Shown: in pieces, positions 53,616 through 64,000 of the stretch
Position numbering within the stretch: position 1 is the first letter of the stretch
How the letters are laid out: each line of letters begins with the position of its first letter
Assembly (NCBI GenBank): GCA_000750105.3
Contig: JPHH03000010.1
Location: 682,001-746,000, forward strand
Length of the DNA stretch: 64,000 nucleotides
Source: Tolypocladium sp. Sup5 PDA-1
Lineage: Eukaryota > Ascomycota > Sordariomycetes > Hypocreales > Ophiocordycipitaceae
Direction: 5' to 3'
Made by a program: the position numbers and the translations under genes
Notes under the pieces: generated by a model
Database searches by the model: none
Seen by the model: the letters and a program-made list of their open reading frames with translations, nothing else
What the model was told of the DNA's origin: nothing

Positions 53616-55214
53616 TTATGCCTTGGGTCCCTTCTCGTCCGCTGAACCGGTTGGCATATCAACTGCCTCTGCGATTTGCATCTGGGGCAAGGTACGTGCT
53701 ATGCGCGGGGGATCCCAAATACTTTTTGACTGCTGGAAGATCTCATCGATCTCTTCGAGCGACCGACCATTCGTCTCCGGGAAGAAGAAATACACAGTGG
53801 GCACAATGGCCGCGTTCAGCACCGCGAAGATGATATAGTACCGATAGCTGATGGTGTTGAATCCCACGGGTGTCACCTCGGCCAGCAAAAAGTTAAACGT
53901 CCACACGGCGGCGGTCGACACGGCGCTGATGGCTGCCCGCAACTGCAAGGGCGCCACTTCGGTTGCGTAGAGAAAGGTCAGTCCGGAGTAACCTACGGTG
54001 TAGATGAATTGAAAGACAAAGAGAAAGATGACCGCCACGACCAGCGAACCCGTGTTATCCGTCACCGAGGTCGTGCCGGCCAGAATCGCCATGGATATAG
54101 ACATGCCGGCTGCACTCCACAGCATCAGCACGCGCCGGCCCAGCCGGTCGATGGTGAAAAAGGCCAGGAACCCGCCAAATGGCTGCGTCAGGCACATGGC
54201 CGCCGCGAGAATGCGTGATTTGATCGGACTTAGTCCAAGGTATTGCTCGAAGATGGTCGTAGCATACATTGAGATCAAATTTATGCCGCACATTTGCTGG
54301 AACATTTGTCCAGTGGCGGCCAGGATGGTGCGGTGGAAGAGTCGTTGCTCCCCCATCGTCAGCATAGCCTTCCACGACAGGGTACCGCATAGCGACAGTG
54401 AGAGTTCAATGTCGCGGATTTCTGCACTGATCGATTCCGAGTCTGGCTCCAAGTCGCCCAGCGCTGCAAGGATCTCACGAGCCTCCTGCTGTCGGCCAGT
54501 CTTGACGAGCCATCGAGGCGACTCCGGGAAGACCGAGATGAAAACAATGACGGTCAACAATAGCAGGATTTGAAAAGCCAGAGGGAGCCGCCACGAGACC
54601 GAGTTGCCCGTAACGAAGTAGAAACCAAAGTCGATCCAGAGTGCGATACTGACGCCCGCCCCGATGAAGATGCCGTCCGTCACGACGTGAGCGCCACGTT
54701 TGCTCGCCTTGGAAATCTCCGCTTGCCACACAGGCACCGTTGCCAGATAGCCACCCGTGCCGAGGCCGAGGACGATTCTTGCTATGATGAACTGCGCCAA
54801 GTTGAACGACGTGGCCATGAGTATTGCACCGACGATAGTCACGGCGGAGGCAAGTAAGATGACTCGTCGACGACCTAGCATGTCACCAAGGTAGATGCAT
54901 GACAGGGAGCCGAATATTCCTCCGACGGTGAACAGGGCGACGACAGTTCCTATCGAACATGTTATTTTCCATACATACTTGAGGCAGGTGGATCAAAAAG
55001 AGGGAATACCCTGAATGGTGGAGTTGCGATGCTGTTGAGCCCCCGTGGTATGCAACGTATCCAATTCGGGAAAGGTTCTAACAAAGGATTCCAGCGTCAA
55101 CAACCCGCCGGCGACGCTCAAGTTGTATCCATAACACACAAAGGCTGGGCAGACGGCCAGCCACATGATGGCCCGGCTCAGTGAGGAGCCGCGCAGGCCA
55201 AAGTATGGCGCCAT
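53616..55214 (-). CDS. MFS sugar/inositol-type transporter
   Basis: Twelve-helix major facilitator of the sugar transporter family, in the plasma membrane, probably a hexose, disaccharide or related H+ symporter. The ATG is at 55214. Exon 1 is 55010-55214, the intron 54950-55009 (GTATTC...ATAG, 60 bp), and exon 2 53616-54949, giving 512 residues. Signatures: GDMLGRRRVIL after TM2, ARIVLGLGTGGYLATVPVWQAE, PESPRWLVKTGRQQEA before the central loop, QQMCGINLISMY in TM7, DRLGRRVLM, and PETNGRSLEEIDEIF after TM12. The N-terminal cytosolic part is short. A TATA box lies about 140 bp upstream. The nearest neighbour with a carbohydrate role is none within 10 kb, so the substrate cannot be guessed from context. 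Confidence 0.93.
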
Positions 55215-55355
55215 GGTGTGTATGTGTCGTCAACGGCTCCCAGAATGGTTTCCGGGTTAATGAGTCTCGTGGTATCGTTCCAAATGTAATTAAGCAAGAG
55301 CAATCAAATCTCCTTGCTGCGGACTGATCCCCTCGATTTAGGAACACTCTTTCCC

Positions 55356-55364
55356 CTTTATATA
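55356..55364 (-). promoter_or_regulatory. TATA box of the sugar transporter gene
   Basis: TATATAAAG on the minus strand, about 140 bp upstream of the ATG at 55214. Confidence 0.5.
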
Positions 55365-58187
55365 CCAGATGCCCCGATTTAGACGGTTATCGGCGGGCGC
55401 CGGGGGAGATGCAGCGCAAGCGGACTAAGCAACCCCTAACATCTCTGTGCGTTTGGAGAATCAGCTGGCTCCAGACATTATCGAATAATTGGTCTTCTTA
55501 CCGTACATGAATAGACGAATCGATGCACTGTTTGTTCCGTCCAGATGTCGCTGCACGGTCAAGAGCATCTTGAGCATGTTCCCATTTAACCCCATAATTC
55601 TCATCTTCCCCGCAGCCCAATTTGTCCCAATATCTAAATCCCCGGGATCGTTAATTCTAATGGCCCAATACGATGCTTTTCCCCGCAGGGTATTTCCTGG
55701 GGTACGTTGTACCGGACCCGGCCGATACGTTAATAGATAGGCAACCCGGTCTCGCTTTACGTAAAAGAGCCTCAACTTTAGGAGACCAACTTGAGCGTGC
55801 GTGGCAATCTCCTGCCTATTTCTTGCTGCATGCAGCGGCAAGAGAATATGCGAGTTGTCGGAAAGTTAGTAAAGCTCTGGGGCAGCCGAAGCTATCGTTA
55901 CGAGAGCCGGACACACTTCCTTCACAAGTTTACATGGAGAATTAGCGCGGAAACTCCCTTGCTAGACGCTTTAGGGACTAATTTTAGGTAAAAGAAGACG
56001 GCGCAATGTTCGAAACGGGAAACGCGCGCTCAGTTTTGCCGAGGACATGTGTATGGACATTTGTATGTTGGTTGCCACGCTACAGTAGGTCCGTCATGTT
56101 GGTCATTGCTAAAGTCATTAATAAAGCGCATATAACAAATCACCAGAGCTGCAAAAAATCCACCATGGAACGGTGCCGCGAACAGTAACGGCGACGTGAC
56201 GACGACGAGGTCGGGGCAAGGGAAGACGACGGGAGCCGCCACGACATTTGCATCCCACCCAACACAGCGACAGCTATCTTGTGGTAGGACCGCCGTTGAC
56301 CGGAGGCTTCCGGTCCACACTTCCGGCGGTGCCCGGTACATGTATTGGTTACGACAAAGGCGAGTGTACATGCGTAACTTGGTGAGGGAAGATCGTCGAA
56401 CTGCGTTGCCGGCGCTATTCCAGTTGGAAGAGCGTAAGCCATCGGGGCCGGCCACATCGACATTGTCCCGCGGATGAAAGCGACTGGCCTTGGAGTGCCG
56501 GCGTGCCATACCAGCTCTTCTTCGTCCAACGGCCACAGTCGAACGTCTTCGATGTCTGGTAGACCGAGGCCAAGTAGCCAGCGCCAAACGCCGGAGAGCT
56601 GCCGCTACATGACACCACGGCGCGCGGAGGGAAGAAGGCTGCGGTCGATTGTTGCAAAACATAGAAGAGCGGCATGCCGAGCTGGAAACGGCCGAGCGCC
56701 CCCAATTATTCATCATCGACAAATCGAAAGAGCTAATCGTATGGCAGCACCATATAGGCGGTGGACGGTATTTCAAGTAGGCCGAAGACCTCGACCTTTT
56801 GCAGAAGTGGCAGCTACCCATCAAGGAGTAGCCCCGTTTGTTGTCCCGTCTCGACAACGCCAGCAGCCCTGGGTCGTCGAGGAGCACGGACTGGAAGCAG
56901 AGGACCTGGCTGCGTTAAGTGAATGGCTCAATAACCATTCGGGTTCTCGCAACCAGCTAATCCCTTGAACCCGCAGAGTGGTGCACTGAAGGTGCGCGGC
57001 GCAAGGCTCGAGGATGCCGTCCTCGATCTTGTCAGCAGCCTCCTTAATCACGATCCAAAGGACGACGTTTATGAGAGTGTCTATGTTCTTGTTAGCACCC
57101 TGGCCGTCATCTCTATCGATCCGGATTGATTGTGTGAGTTCGAGCACCTCTCGGCCGCTGTCTTGTTGCGCTTCATTGTCGGCTGGAGCCTACCAAACGC
57201 GGCGTTATGCCCCGCCCAATTCGATGGGTGCAGCAGTGTTTTCTAAACTTGTTCCAAATTTTGATGCTCCTGGATGGAAGCTTGCAGAGGTACGGTTTTG
57301 GCTCTGACTTAATACTCAAGGTACGATACGGCGCTGATCGACGTGTATGGAAGGTAGCAGGCAGGGGTGCCGCCACGATAAATTCGGTCGAACACCGCAA
57401 ACGAGCACTTCTTATGAAATCAACAATGGCCCAGACTTGATGGAAATACAATATCCGTGCTTCCGCTGGCAGACTTTACGCCGCCGACGGCGCACGCCTC
57501 AGAAACTCGGACAGCCAAGAGGCATAACAATACACAGGGAGTTGAGGTCGAGTGGCTAACTTGTTAAGCCCAAGGCATCCACAGCCGTCCCTGTCTCAGG
57601 TGAGCGCAAAGCTGCATGTGCCCGTGGTCCCGCGGCGGTTAAAGCCATCATTAACGACTCCGAAGCTCTCGCCCATGCTCTCAGACGCTCCTGTCAATGC
57701 CCTCGAGGCAATCTTGCTAACGCCTTCAGGGGGTTCTTAATGTTAGAAACCTGACCCAGAGCTTGTTTGGCGATTCCCTCTCCACGGGGCGGTACAGGTA
57801 CACGTCGCTAAGTCTTGCTCATAGTGCTAGCCTACGAAGTACCCTTCGTTTAATACGTGACAATACTACCAACAAAGCCATGATGTCTTCGCGACACTTC
57901 ACAACAGCCTTTCTACGGAAGCAGACGAGAACTGCGATAACGAACTGCTGTCAATCGGGAAGGATCTTAACCTTATCTACCTTCTATTAGAAAAACCCTC
58001 GGCTGATACTCACACTTGCGTCTTGTCCCGTATTCGTGATTCTCTTTCCCTCTGCGCTAGCCTTTAATGTAGTATATCAGGCATTAATCATATTTTCTTG
58101 CTCAGGCCGTTTGGCGGAGTACACATCGCCCCCAGCAACAAACAAAAAGATGATTGCGAGAGGCACATAGGGAGCAAAAGCAAAAAG

Positions 58188-58194
58188 AAAAAAA
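58188..58194 (-). terminator. RNA polymerase III terminator of tRNA-Tyr
   Basis: Run of seven T on the minus strand directly after the discriminator base, with a second T-run following; the normal Pol III stop signal. Confidence 0.8.
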
Positions 58195-58280
58195 TCTCCA
58201 GGGCGTGAATCGAACACGCGACATTCGGATTTTCTGAGCAATTACAGTCCGACGCCATGAACCAACTAGACCACCCGGAG
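58195..58280 (-). tRNA. tRNA-Tyr (GTA) with an 11-nt intron
   Basis: Minus-strand cloverleaf: acceptor CTCCGGG pairs with CCTGGAG (one G-U). The D-arm contains AGTTGGTTCA. The anticodon stem TCGGA/TCCGA encloses an 18-nt loop, and the T-arm is GCGTG-TTCGATT-CACGC with discriminator A. The loop begins CT-GTA-A, giving anticodon GTA at 58243-58245; the extra 11 nt after position 37 are an intron, as normal for nuclear tRNA-Tyr. It closely resembles the fission-yeast tRNA-Tyr start (CTCC, TGGT, AGTTGGTT). The B-box is GTTCGATTC. A Pol III terminator follows. The mature RNA is 75 nt before CCA addition. Confidence 0.93.
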
Positions 58281-59656
58281 TTGATGAGGCGCTTCCTTAT
58301 TGGATACTATATAGTTATGCCACATTGTTGAAAAAAAAATACACACCACAGAGCTCCACACAAGCATTTGGTTGATGCGCTGTAGGGTTGTTTTGGTGAC
58401 TCCATAACCCTGGAGTTTTATAATGTTAAGTTGGAGATGAGTGTCCCGGCACACGCAACTCAGCGTACATGCAACAGCGCGTTTCGGCAGGAAGGACGTG
58501 CCACGATATGCGTGCTCGGTTGATCATAGGTAAAAGAGACAATGTGTCTTCATGCTGTCTAGGAGTAGAGGAAGGAAACCAACTTTATCCACCATACTCT
58601 AAGACGGGGCCGCGAGCGCACCGGCTAATGAGTCTAGCTCTGGGCACCTGCCAAACACAATGTACTTGCTGCGTAGTAAACGTGACTTGGACAGCTAGGC
58701 AAATGAAGTCGGCATATGAACTGCAAAATATAATGCTGCGGGCGGTTTGTTTGCCGCCGAATGAGAGCTGGCGGGTGGCAAAGAGGTCTCTCGTTGACCT
58801 CCAAATAGCTTCATGGCTCCGCAACATTGACTTGGAGCATGGAGAAGCTCGCTCCCACGCCACCCCCCACAGCACAGACCTCCGCGCCTCGAACAATAGC
58901 TGATGATTTTGCGGGGAGGAACAGACCGCGTATCCATGCAGTCTTGATGGGAGAAAAGAAAAGTCTGGGGCCCCAGCAAGTGTCAAGCAATCGCCGTGGC
59001 TGGCGTCCGGCTACCCGGCTATTGGCATCACACCACTTCAGGTCAATTGCCGGCGCCTTCAAATCATGGAACTTGCGAGCCTCAAATACTCCCCACGTAA
59101 TGTCGTCATCGGTTTCTACTTTCACGTGAATATTGCACCAATCTTCACTCTCATTCAGGTTGAGGCTGAAGAAGAAGGCCCGTACGATCTCGCGAGACTG
59201 AGATGTTTGCACGGGATTCAGTAGCCGTCGGCGACTCAAGAACCTTGTCAATCCGGACAGTGCCGAGGTGAGCCGCAGCGTGGCGACCCAGTCGAGGCCA
59301 CAGGCGTGCTGGGCAACGGCTGAAGAGGGTCAACGCGGGGGTGAAGGGCGTGGGGGAACGTGGCGTCGGTGAAGAAACCACACGCCACCGGAACATGGAG
59401 TCGACGCTATTTGCTGAGCTGAGGCTCTGTCGGCATTTGCTCCAGCTCTCCAGCTGCGGATATTGATGCGCGACGTGAAGTGTGGGGGTGGAAACACCCG
59501 AGCAACAAGCTCCTAAACTATCCAGGCTATCCATCAACGGCGTATAAGAACACACCAACTCCGCATTTTCCAACGTCGTGAGCCGTGACAGCAACGTCTG
59601 GCGTCTGGTCTGCCACTGTCACGTCACGTCGCCACAGTCCCCGACATCCGATTGCA
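58281..59656. other. Intergenic region, 1.4 kb
   Basis: Upstream of tRNA-Tyr and of the allantoate-permease-like gene. No supported gene. The last 150 bp before the ATG at 59657 are its probable promoter and leader. Confidence 0.5.
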
Positions 59657-61378
59657 ATGGCGGCCGCAGAGAAACAGCTCGACATTGCTCACGACGAGCA
59701 CCAGGACCGCCTGGCCAAGACTCGCGATGCCGCTGCCATGCCGCAGCAGAAGCACGCTGACAGCGCCTTTGCCCTCATCGGCAACGAGCAGGTCCAGCTC
59801 ACCGAGGAGGACAGCCGCCGCATCTGCCACAAGACGGACCGCGTCATCCTGGCCATCCTCGTCTGGGTCTACTTCCTGCAGATCCTCGACAAGTCCGTCC
59901 TGGGCTACGGCGCCACCTACGGGCTCAAGACGGACACGCACCTGACGGGCAACCAGTACTCCCTGGTCGGGTCCATCGCCCCGATTGCCCAGCTGGCCTG
60001 GCAGCCCTTCTCGTCGTTCCTCATCGTCAAGGTCCCGCACCGCATCCTGATGCCCACGCTGTGCCTGGGATGGGGCATCGCCCAGGCTTCCATGGCCGCT
60101 TGCAGCAGCTTCAGCGGCCTGATGGCGGCGCGCTTCTTCCTCGGCCTGTTCGAGGCCGGCTGCCTGCCCCTGTTCAGCATCATCACCAGCCAGTGGTACA
60201 GACGCGCTGAGCAGCCGATCCGTGTCGCCGCCTGGTACGGCACCAACGGCTTCGCCACCATCGTTGCCGCCGGCCTCTCGTACGGCCTGGGCCACATCAA
60301 GTCCGACCTGCTCAAGGAATGGCAGATGTAAGATAGCTTTGCCGACGGCCATGCGTTGACGGCCAGTCACTAACCCGTTGTCTTCTCCAGCATCTTCCTC
60401 TTCGTCGGTCTCATCACCATCGTCTCCGCCCCCTTTGTCTACTGGAAGCTTGACAACGACATCCCGTCCGCGCGCTTCCTTACCGAAGAGGAAAAGGCCC
60501 AGGCCATCGAGCGACTCCGAGCCAACCAGACGGGCACCGGCAATCGCGAGTTCAAATGGAAGCACCTCGCCGAGGCTGCCCTGGAGCCCAAGACATACCT
60601 CTGGATCGGCATGGCCATGCTGCTCAACGTCGGCGCCAGCGTCACCAACACCTTCGGCCCCCTCATTCTAAACGGCCTCGTCTCCGACAAATACCAGACG
60701 AGTCTCCTCAACATGCCCTTTGGCGCCCTGCAGGTCATTGTCATCCTGTCCGCCAGCTGGCTGGCTCAAAAGGCCAAGCTCAAGGGTGCCGTCCTGGCCA
60801 TCTTATTGCTCCCCGTCGTGGCTGGCTTGGCTGTCTTGTACTCGGTCAACCGCGACCACTCGGCGCAGGCGCCTCTCTTGGTTGGATACTACCTGTTGGC
60901 CTTTCTCTTTGGCGGCAACCCTCTCATCGTGACGTGGATCGTCGGCAACACCGGCGGCACGACAAAGAAGTCGGCAATCATGAGCGTGTACAATGCCGCC
61001 AGCTCGGCGGGCAACATCATCGGGCCGCTCCTCTTCAACGACAAGGACGCGCCCGCGTACAAGCCCGGCCTGCGCGCCTGCCTGGCCATCTTCGTGGCCC
61101 TTGTCGCCGTCGTGCTGATCCAGTGGGCCAACCTGATGGTCCTGAACAAGCTGCAGGAGAAGCGCCGTGTCAAGAACGGCAAGAAGGCCAAGGTGGTTGA
61201 TCACTCCATGCAGGACCACTACCACGGGATCCAGGAGAGCAGCGGCGACGACGACGAAATCCGCGTCGTGGAGGAGGGCTCTGGCGGCGTGCCGGTTGTG
61301 CCAGAGACTCGCCTGGGAGAAAATGCATTCCTGGATATGACCGACCGTGAAAACGACGAGTTTATTTACATCTATTAG
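59657..61378 (+). CDS. MFS allantoate permease-like transporter (Dal5 / anion:cation symporter family)
   Basis: Major facilitator of the ACS family that includes Dal5 allantoate permease and vitamin transporters, in the plasma membrane. The ATG is at 59657. Exon 1 is 59657-60327, the intron 60328-60390 (GTAAGA, CTAAC branch, CCAG), and exon 2 60391-61378, giving 552 residues. After a 65-residue N-terminal tail come DRVILAILVWVYFLQILDKSVLGYGATYGL, typical of TM1 of this family. Then follow LVGSIAPIAQLAWQPFSSFLI, MAARFFLGLFEAGCLPLFSI, SQWYRRAEQPIRVAAWYGTNG and, in the second half, RFLTEEEKAQAIERLRANQTG and GGTTKKSAIMSVYNAASSAGNIIGP. The cytosolic C-terminus is long and acidic. A role in uptake of purine-breakdown products or other carboxylates is likely; the substrate is unknown. 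Confidence 0.92.
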
Positions 61379-61520
61379 CGCTGCTATTGCTGGACCTCCA
61401 ATACACATTTCCTGTCCATCTTGAACGCGTGGTGTTCTCGTAGATGTGAAAACTGGCCCGGCGGCAATTGATCCCACGTCTGGTAGACACGCAAAAGCCG
61501 CACACGTCCTCTGGCAGACG

Positions 61521-62729
61521 TCATAGCCGCAAGTCCCCCCAGTTCCCGGCCATTCGCCGCCTGGTCTTGGCGATGTTATCGCTGCCGCCCTCCTTGGCGG
61601 CGTTGTAGGCAAGCCTGAAGACGCCGACGTTCTCATGAAATAGCGGCCGCCTGTCGCCCCAGCCCGTCACGGCCCGGATCTTGTCGCTGCCAACCCATTG
61701 ACTGTACCCAAACACCAGGGCCGTGTTTTGACTGCCGAGAGTGCCTGGGAGCTCCTCCGCGGGTACGTCGAACCTCACGCCGCCAGTGAAGCCGTATTCT
61801 CGCGCGAGAGCGGATCCGACCTCCTTGAGCGTCTCGTATCTCCGACCAGATATGTTGAATGCTTGACCTGCAATAGCCGCGCGACCTGCCTTGGTCGTTC
61901 CATTCGAAAGCCCGGATAGGCCGGGGTCCGGACCGTTGCCGAAGATTGCGGTCTGGGCGAGCGCAACGTAGGCGTCTCCGCAGTCGTCGATGTGAATGCC
62001 ATGCATAATGATGCCTTGGGGTGACGGAAGCTTGAGCACTTTCTCGTTGCCTTCTCCCATTGCAGCGACATATTCATCCATGTAATCGAACGCAGCCCCG
62101 TAGTAGCTCCCACTGTAGCCGAACAGCGGTGTCGCTCGCACAACAGCGGCATCAAAGCCTGCCTTCCCATCGTCGCTCTCGGCCACTTCCAGCGCCTGCA
62201 GAGCGCCTTCCATTCTGCCACGCACAAGCGGGTGCGGGACCAGGGAAGATGTCTCCGTATGCGGTTGCAGCTCTGGGTCATCGTGTAGCTTGGTGGTGCC
62301 GTAGTCCTTGCACCCTGACGACCAAAGCACCATGGGCCGGACAGGCCTTCCCCGCGTAGCAGACACTGATGACTTGGCAAGGCCTTGGACCAGTGTAAGG
62401 AGGTCACGCCAGTGCTGCTCCTCGGCAACGGGATCGAGTTTGGATGGCTCCGTGCAGATGACAATGACGTCCCATGTAGGGCTGTGTGCGAGTACCGTGC
62501 GGGTCAGCGATTCAGGGTCGGAGATGGACCCAACAATGGGCACAACTTCATCGGCAGCGAGGGACGACGCCGTAGATTCGCGCCGAACGAGGCCGTATAC
62601 ACGGAAGAAGAACGCGGGCAAGCCGGCGGCTCGGAGGAATGCCCGGCAGACTGCCGAGCCCAAGTAGCCGTTGGCGCCGACGACGAGCACCGTGAGCGGC
62701 CGCGGAGGGGCAGCAACAGAAGCGTCCAT
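61521..62729 (-). CDS. NAD(P)-binding epimerase/NmrA-like protein
   Basis: Extended short-chain dehydrogenase-like protein. Single exon, ATG at 62729, 402 residues. The nucleotide-binding motif VLVVGANGYLGSAVCRAFL has its glycines at 18, 21 and 24 (GxxGxxG). The chain then shows RVYGLVRRES, VVPIVGSISDPESL, WDVIVICTEP, VLWSSGCKDYGTT (Ser in the position used for catalysis in some relatives), VVRATPLFGYSGSYYGAAFDYM (YxxxxxxM rather than a clear YxxxK) and IHIDDCGDAYVAL. The catalytic YxxxK is therefore not evident, so it may be a sensor or atypical reductase. It converges tail-to-tail with the transporter gene, 142 bp apart. No targeting sequence. Confidence 0.85.
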   Translation of the reverse strand: MDASVAAPPRPLTVLVVGANGYLGSAVCRAFLRAAGLPAFFFRVYGLVRRESTASSLAADEVVPIVGSISDPESLTRTVLAHSPTWDVIVICTEPSKLDPVAEEQHWRDLLTLVQGLAKSSVSATRGRPVRPMVLWSSGCKDYGTTKLHDDPELQPHTETSSLVPHPLVRGRMEGALQALEVAESDDGKAGFDAAVVRATPLFGYSGSYYGAAFDYMDEYVAAMGEGNEKVLKLPSPQGIIMHGIHIDDCGDAYVALAQTAIFGNGPDPGLSGLSNGTTKAGRAAIAGQAFNISGRRYETLKEVGSALAREYGFTGGVRFDVPAEELPGTLGSQNTALVFGYSQWVGSDKIRAVTGWGDRRPLFHENVGVFRLAYNAAKEGGSDNIAKTRRRMAGNWGDLRL

Positions 62730-63787
62730 CTTTGGGATCACAATGAGGCAGGCTGTGGTCTGTAGCGGCTGATGGGAAGCGCAAGGTATGCAAAAAGGAG
62801 CTGCGGTGCAATGTATCGAGCCAAGTCAAACAACGCTGATACCGGTAGGGACATCTGAGCAGTCTTAATATGGAGATTGTGGGATTGCCGAGGTGGCTGC
62901 ATCCAGAAAACCTGTATTCATAATATTCGCGGAGTCGATTCCATCCAGCAGGCACAAGGCGAGACCTACCCTACCCTGGACTCACCTGTACATAGAACGT
63001 GGTAAGAGGCGCACATCCCATGAGTTGGCTGCGATGTAGGGCCGTCTACAAACGGAGGTAAGTTTACGCGATCTCAACATCTCCATTGCCGTTGTCATGC
63101 TCTGTGTTGATTCTCCTCAACTCGGAGGCCAGGCTGCGGAGCCCCCTCTGATGAGCTGTTCAGCGGAGCATGGCCTGCCCAACACAGCAATGCCACAAGG
63201 ATGACCAACAGCCTCGACTCGGATGAACATTGAGAAGATATGACCAATTCAGCTCCGTGCATCATGCAAGCACCCTGTCTGGTGGACTCGTTATGGAGGC
63301 AATTTGTCAGCTCGGGGGGATGCGGCCCCTTCCCGTTTCGGCCCCGGCCCGTGGCCCAATTAGGCAATCCATCTCGGCGGCGGTACGGAGCGCCCGGACC
63401 CGATTCCAGATACCGGACGATCGCCACGGAGGTGACAGAATACGGCCAGATCAGGCCGAGATGACCAGTGAGCAGGAGTGCGGTCCCAGGCGAGACCTTA
63501 TTTGCCACGGCGATTTCGATTCGGGATTTGTCTGCCGCCGCAGTCGAGCCGCGTGTCTCAGAGGCGACTCAATTTCGAGTCGCTTCTGGAGTGCGCCAGT
63601 ACAGACGGCACCGAAACGTACGACTATGCGGGACACAGCGAGGGCGCCAGGGAGACATTGGGGGGCTTTCTAGTTGGCGACTTGGAAGGACATGTCGGCA
63701 GCCAGGTCGAGCCACGGCCGAAGAACAGCAAGAGCATCAGCAAGTCAACGACACAACCGACCAACGCCAAAGCAATTTCGAGGCCAT
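62730..63787. other. Intergenic region, 1.1 kb
   Basis: Upstream of the NmrA-like gene and downstream of the RidA remnant. Several open frames exist on both strands but none is protein-like. No other feature. Confidence 0.5.
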
Positions 63788-63928
63788 GGATCTGGCTTTG
63801 ACGCGGTAGACCTGGGACCAGCTCTTTCCGCCGGCGTCCTTGAGAGCCAGGTCAACATTCTCAAAGGCTTGGTAAATCTCTTCGTAGATGTCCTTCTTCA
63901 TGTCTCCGGTGATTGGATCCTATCCTCC
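63788..63928 (-). pseudogene. Remnant of a RidA/YjgF-family gene (5' end beyond window)
   Basis: About 41 codons read DPITGDMKKDIYEEIYQAFE followed by NVDLALKDAGGKSWDQVYRV, the unmistakable middle of a RidA-family enamine/imine deaminase. The preceding codons are GGA GGA TAG, where the family has Gly-Gly-Trp, so Trp appears replaced by a stop (63922-63920). The change is TGG to TAG, a C-to-T change in CpA context on the other strand. After VYRVK the frame becomes unrelated and stops, and the expected C-terminal third is not found in any frame nearby. An AG acceptor just after the TAG could let splicing skip it, but the missing C-terminus still argues for a dead gene. The 5' exons, if any, lie beyond the window. 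Confidence 0.65.
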
Positions 63929-64000
63929 TACAGTCATCACATGTGCGGTTAGCTCTATTCTCAGCGTGGGGACATGAAGTGACAAGATAAGGGCCAAGAC

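Larger units (their letters stand above)
55215..58194. other. Gene-poor region with interrupted open frames, 3.0 kb
   Basis: Upstream of the sugar transporter, then DNA without an intact gene. On the minus strand, 55.98-57.56 kb shows protein-like pieces in changing frames: DGQGANKNIDTLINVVLWIV (around 57.0-57.1 kb), ADKIEDGILEP, and TPRPVAFIRGTMSMWPAP (around 56.5 kb). They may be the exons of a decayed gene; I cannot assign a family. Confidence 0.4.

Noticed and set aside
59624..60565. 313-codon minus-strand frame opposite the transporter gene
   Set aside because: Shadow of the allantoate-permease-like exon; Gly/Asp/Glu/Val-biased composition.
1..64000. CRISPR array or prokaryotic operons
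   Set aside because: The repeats found are contiguous short tandem units without spacers, and the introns show a eukaryotic nuclear genome.

Overview
The window is nuclear DNA from a filamentous ascomycete, most likely Pezizomycotina and plausibly Hypocreales. Genes are single units with short GT-AG introns of about 43-99 bp carrying CTAAC/CTGAC-like branch sites. Monocistronic genes lie on both strands, separated by 0.1-3.5 kb of non-coding DNA. Several families present (HET-domain, eqolisin, GH64, GH30, cyclin H/CFT2, BAR proteins) are typical of these fungi. The species cannot be named from sequence alone.

Layout. 1-20.1 kb is a mostly conserved block: the 5' two-thirds of CFT2/CPSF100 (-), an FAD monooxygenase (+), a frame-broken unknown gene (-), a large UBC-domain protein (+), an NADPH-FMN reductase (-), an AAC(3)-like acetyltransferase (-), an alpha/beta hydrolase (-), a GH30 glucanase (-), TFIIH cyclin H (-) and a BAR-domain protein (-). 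20-30 kb is gene-poor: a decayed membrane-protein gene (+) and a secreted GH64 glucanase (-). 30-42 kb is an accessory stretch: a matrixin fused to a seven-repeat lectin-like propeller (+), an aldoxime dehydratase (+) converging on a membrane-anchored methyltransferase (-), an FAD/amine-oxidase-like protein (-) with a 15 x 11-bp minisatellite at its 5' end, and a GH127-type glycosidase (+). 42-52 kb holds repeats and gene fragments, a HET-domain gene (-) abutting a membrane-protein tail, a 912-residue Cys-rich/NucA-NucB/GPI-like surface protein (-) and an eqolisin peptidase (-). 53-64 kb has a sugar transporter (-), an intron-containing tRNA-Tyr (-), an allantoate-permease-like transporter (+), an NmrA/epimerase-like protein (-) and the decayed end of a RidA gene (-).

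How they fit together. No polyketide synthase, non-ribosomal peptide synthetase or terpene cyclase is visible, so this is not a classical secondary-metabolite cluster. The accessory genes are mainly secreted or surface hydrolases (beta-1,3- and beta-1,6-glucanases, acid glutamic peptidase, putative DNase), with a matrixin-lectin and a GH127-type glycosidase that lack obvious signal peptides. This suits a fungus that attacks other fungi, invertebrates or plant debris. The aldoxime dehydratase implies nitrile formation, but no nitrilase is adjacent. Several pseudogenes carry stops that fit CpA-to-TpA changes, suggestive of past RIP.

The strongest candidates for something unusual are the matrixin-propeller fusion, the Cys-rich NucA/NucB surface protein, the minisatellite that can be read as an N-terminal extension, and the HET gene joined in frame to a membrane-protein tail.
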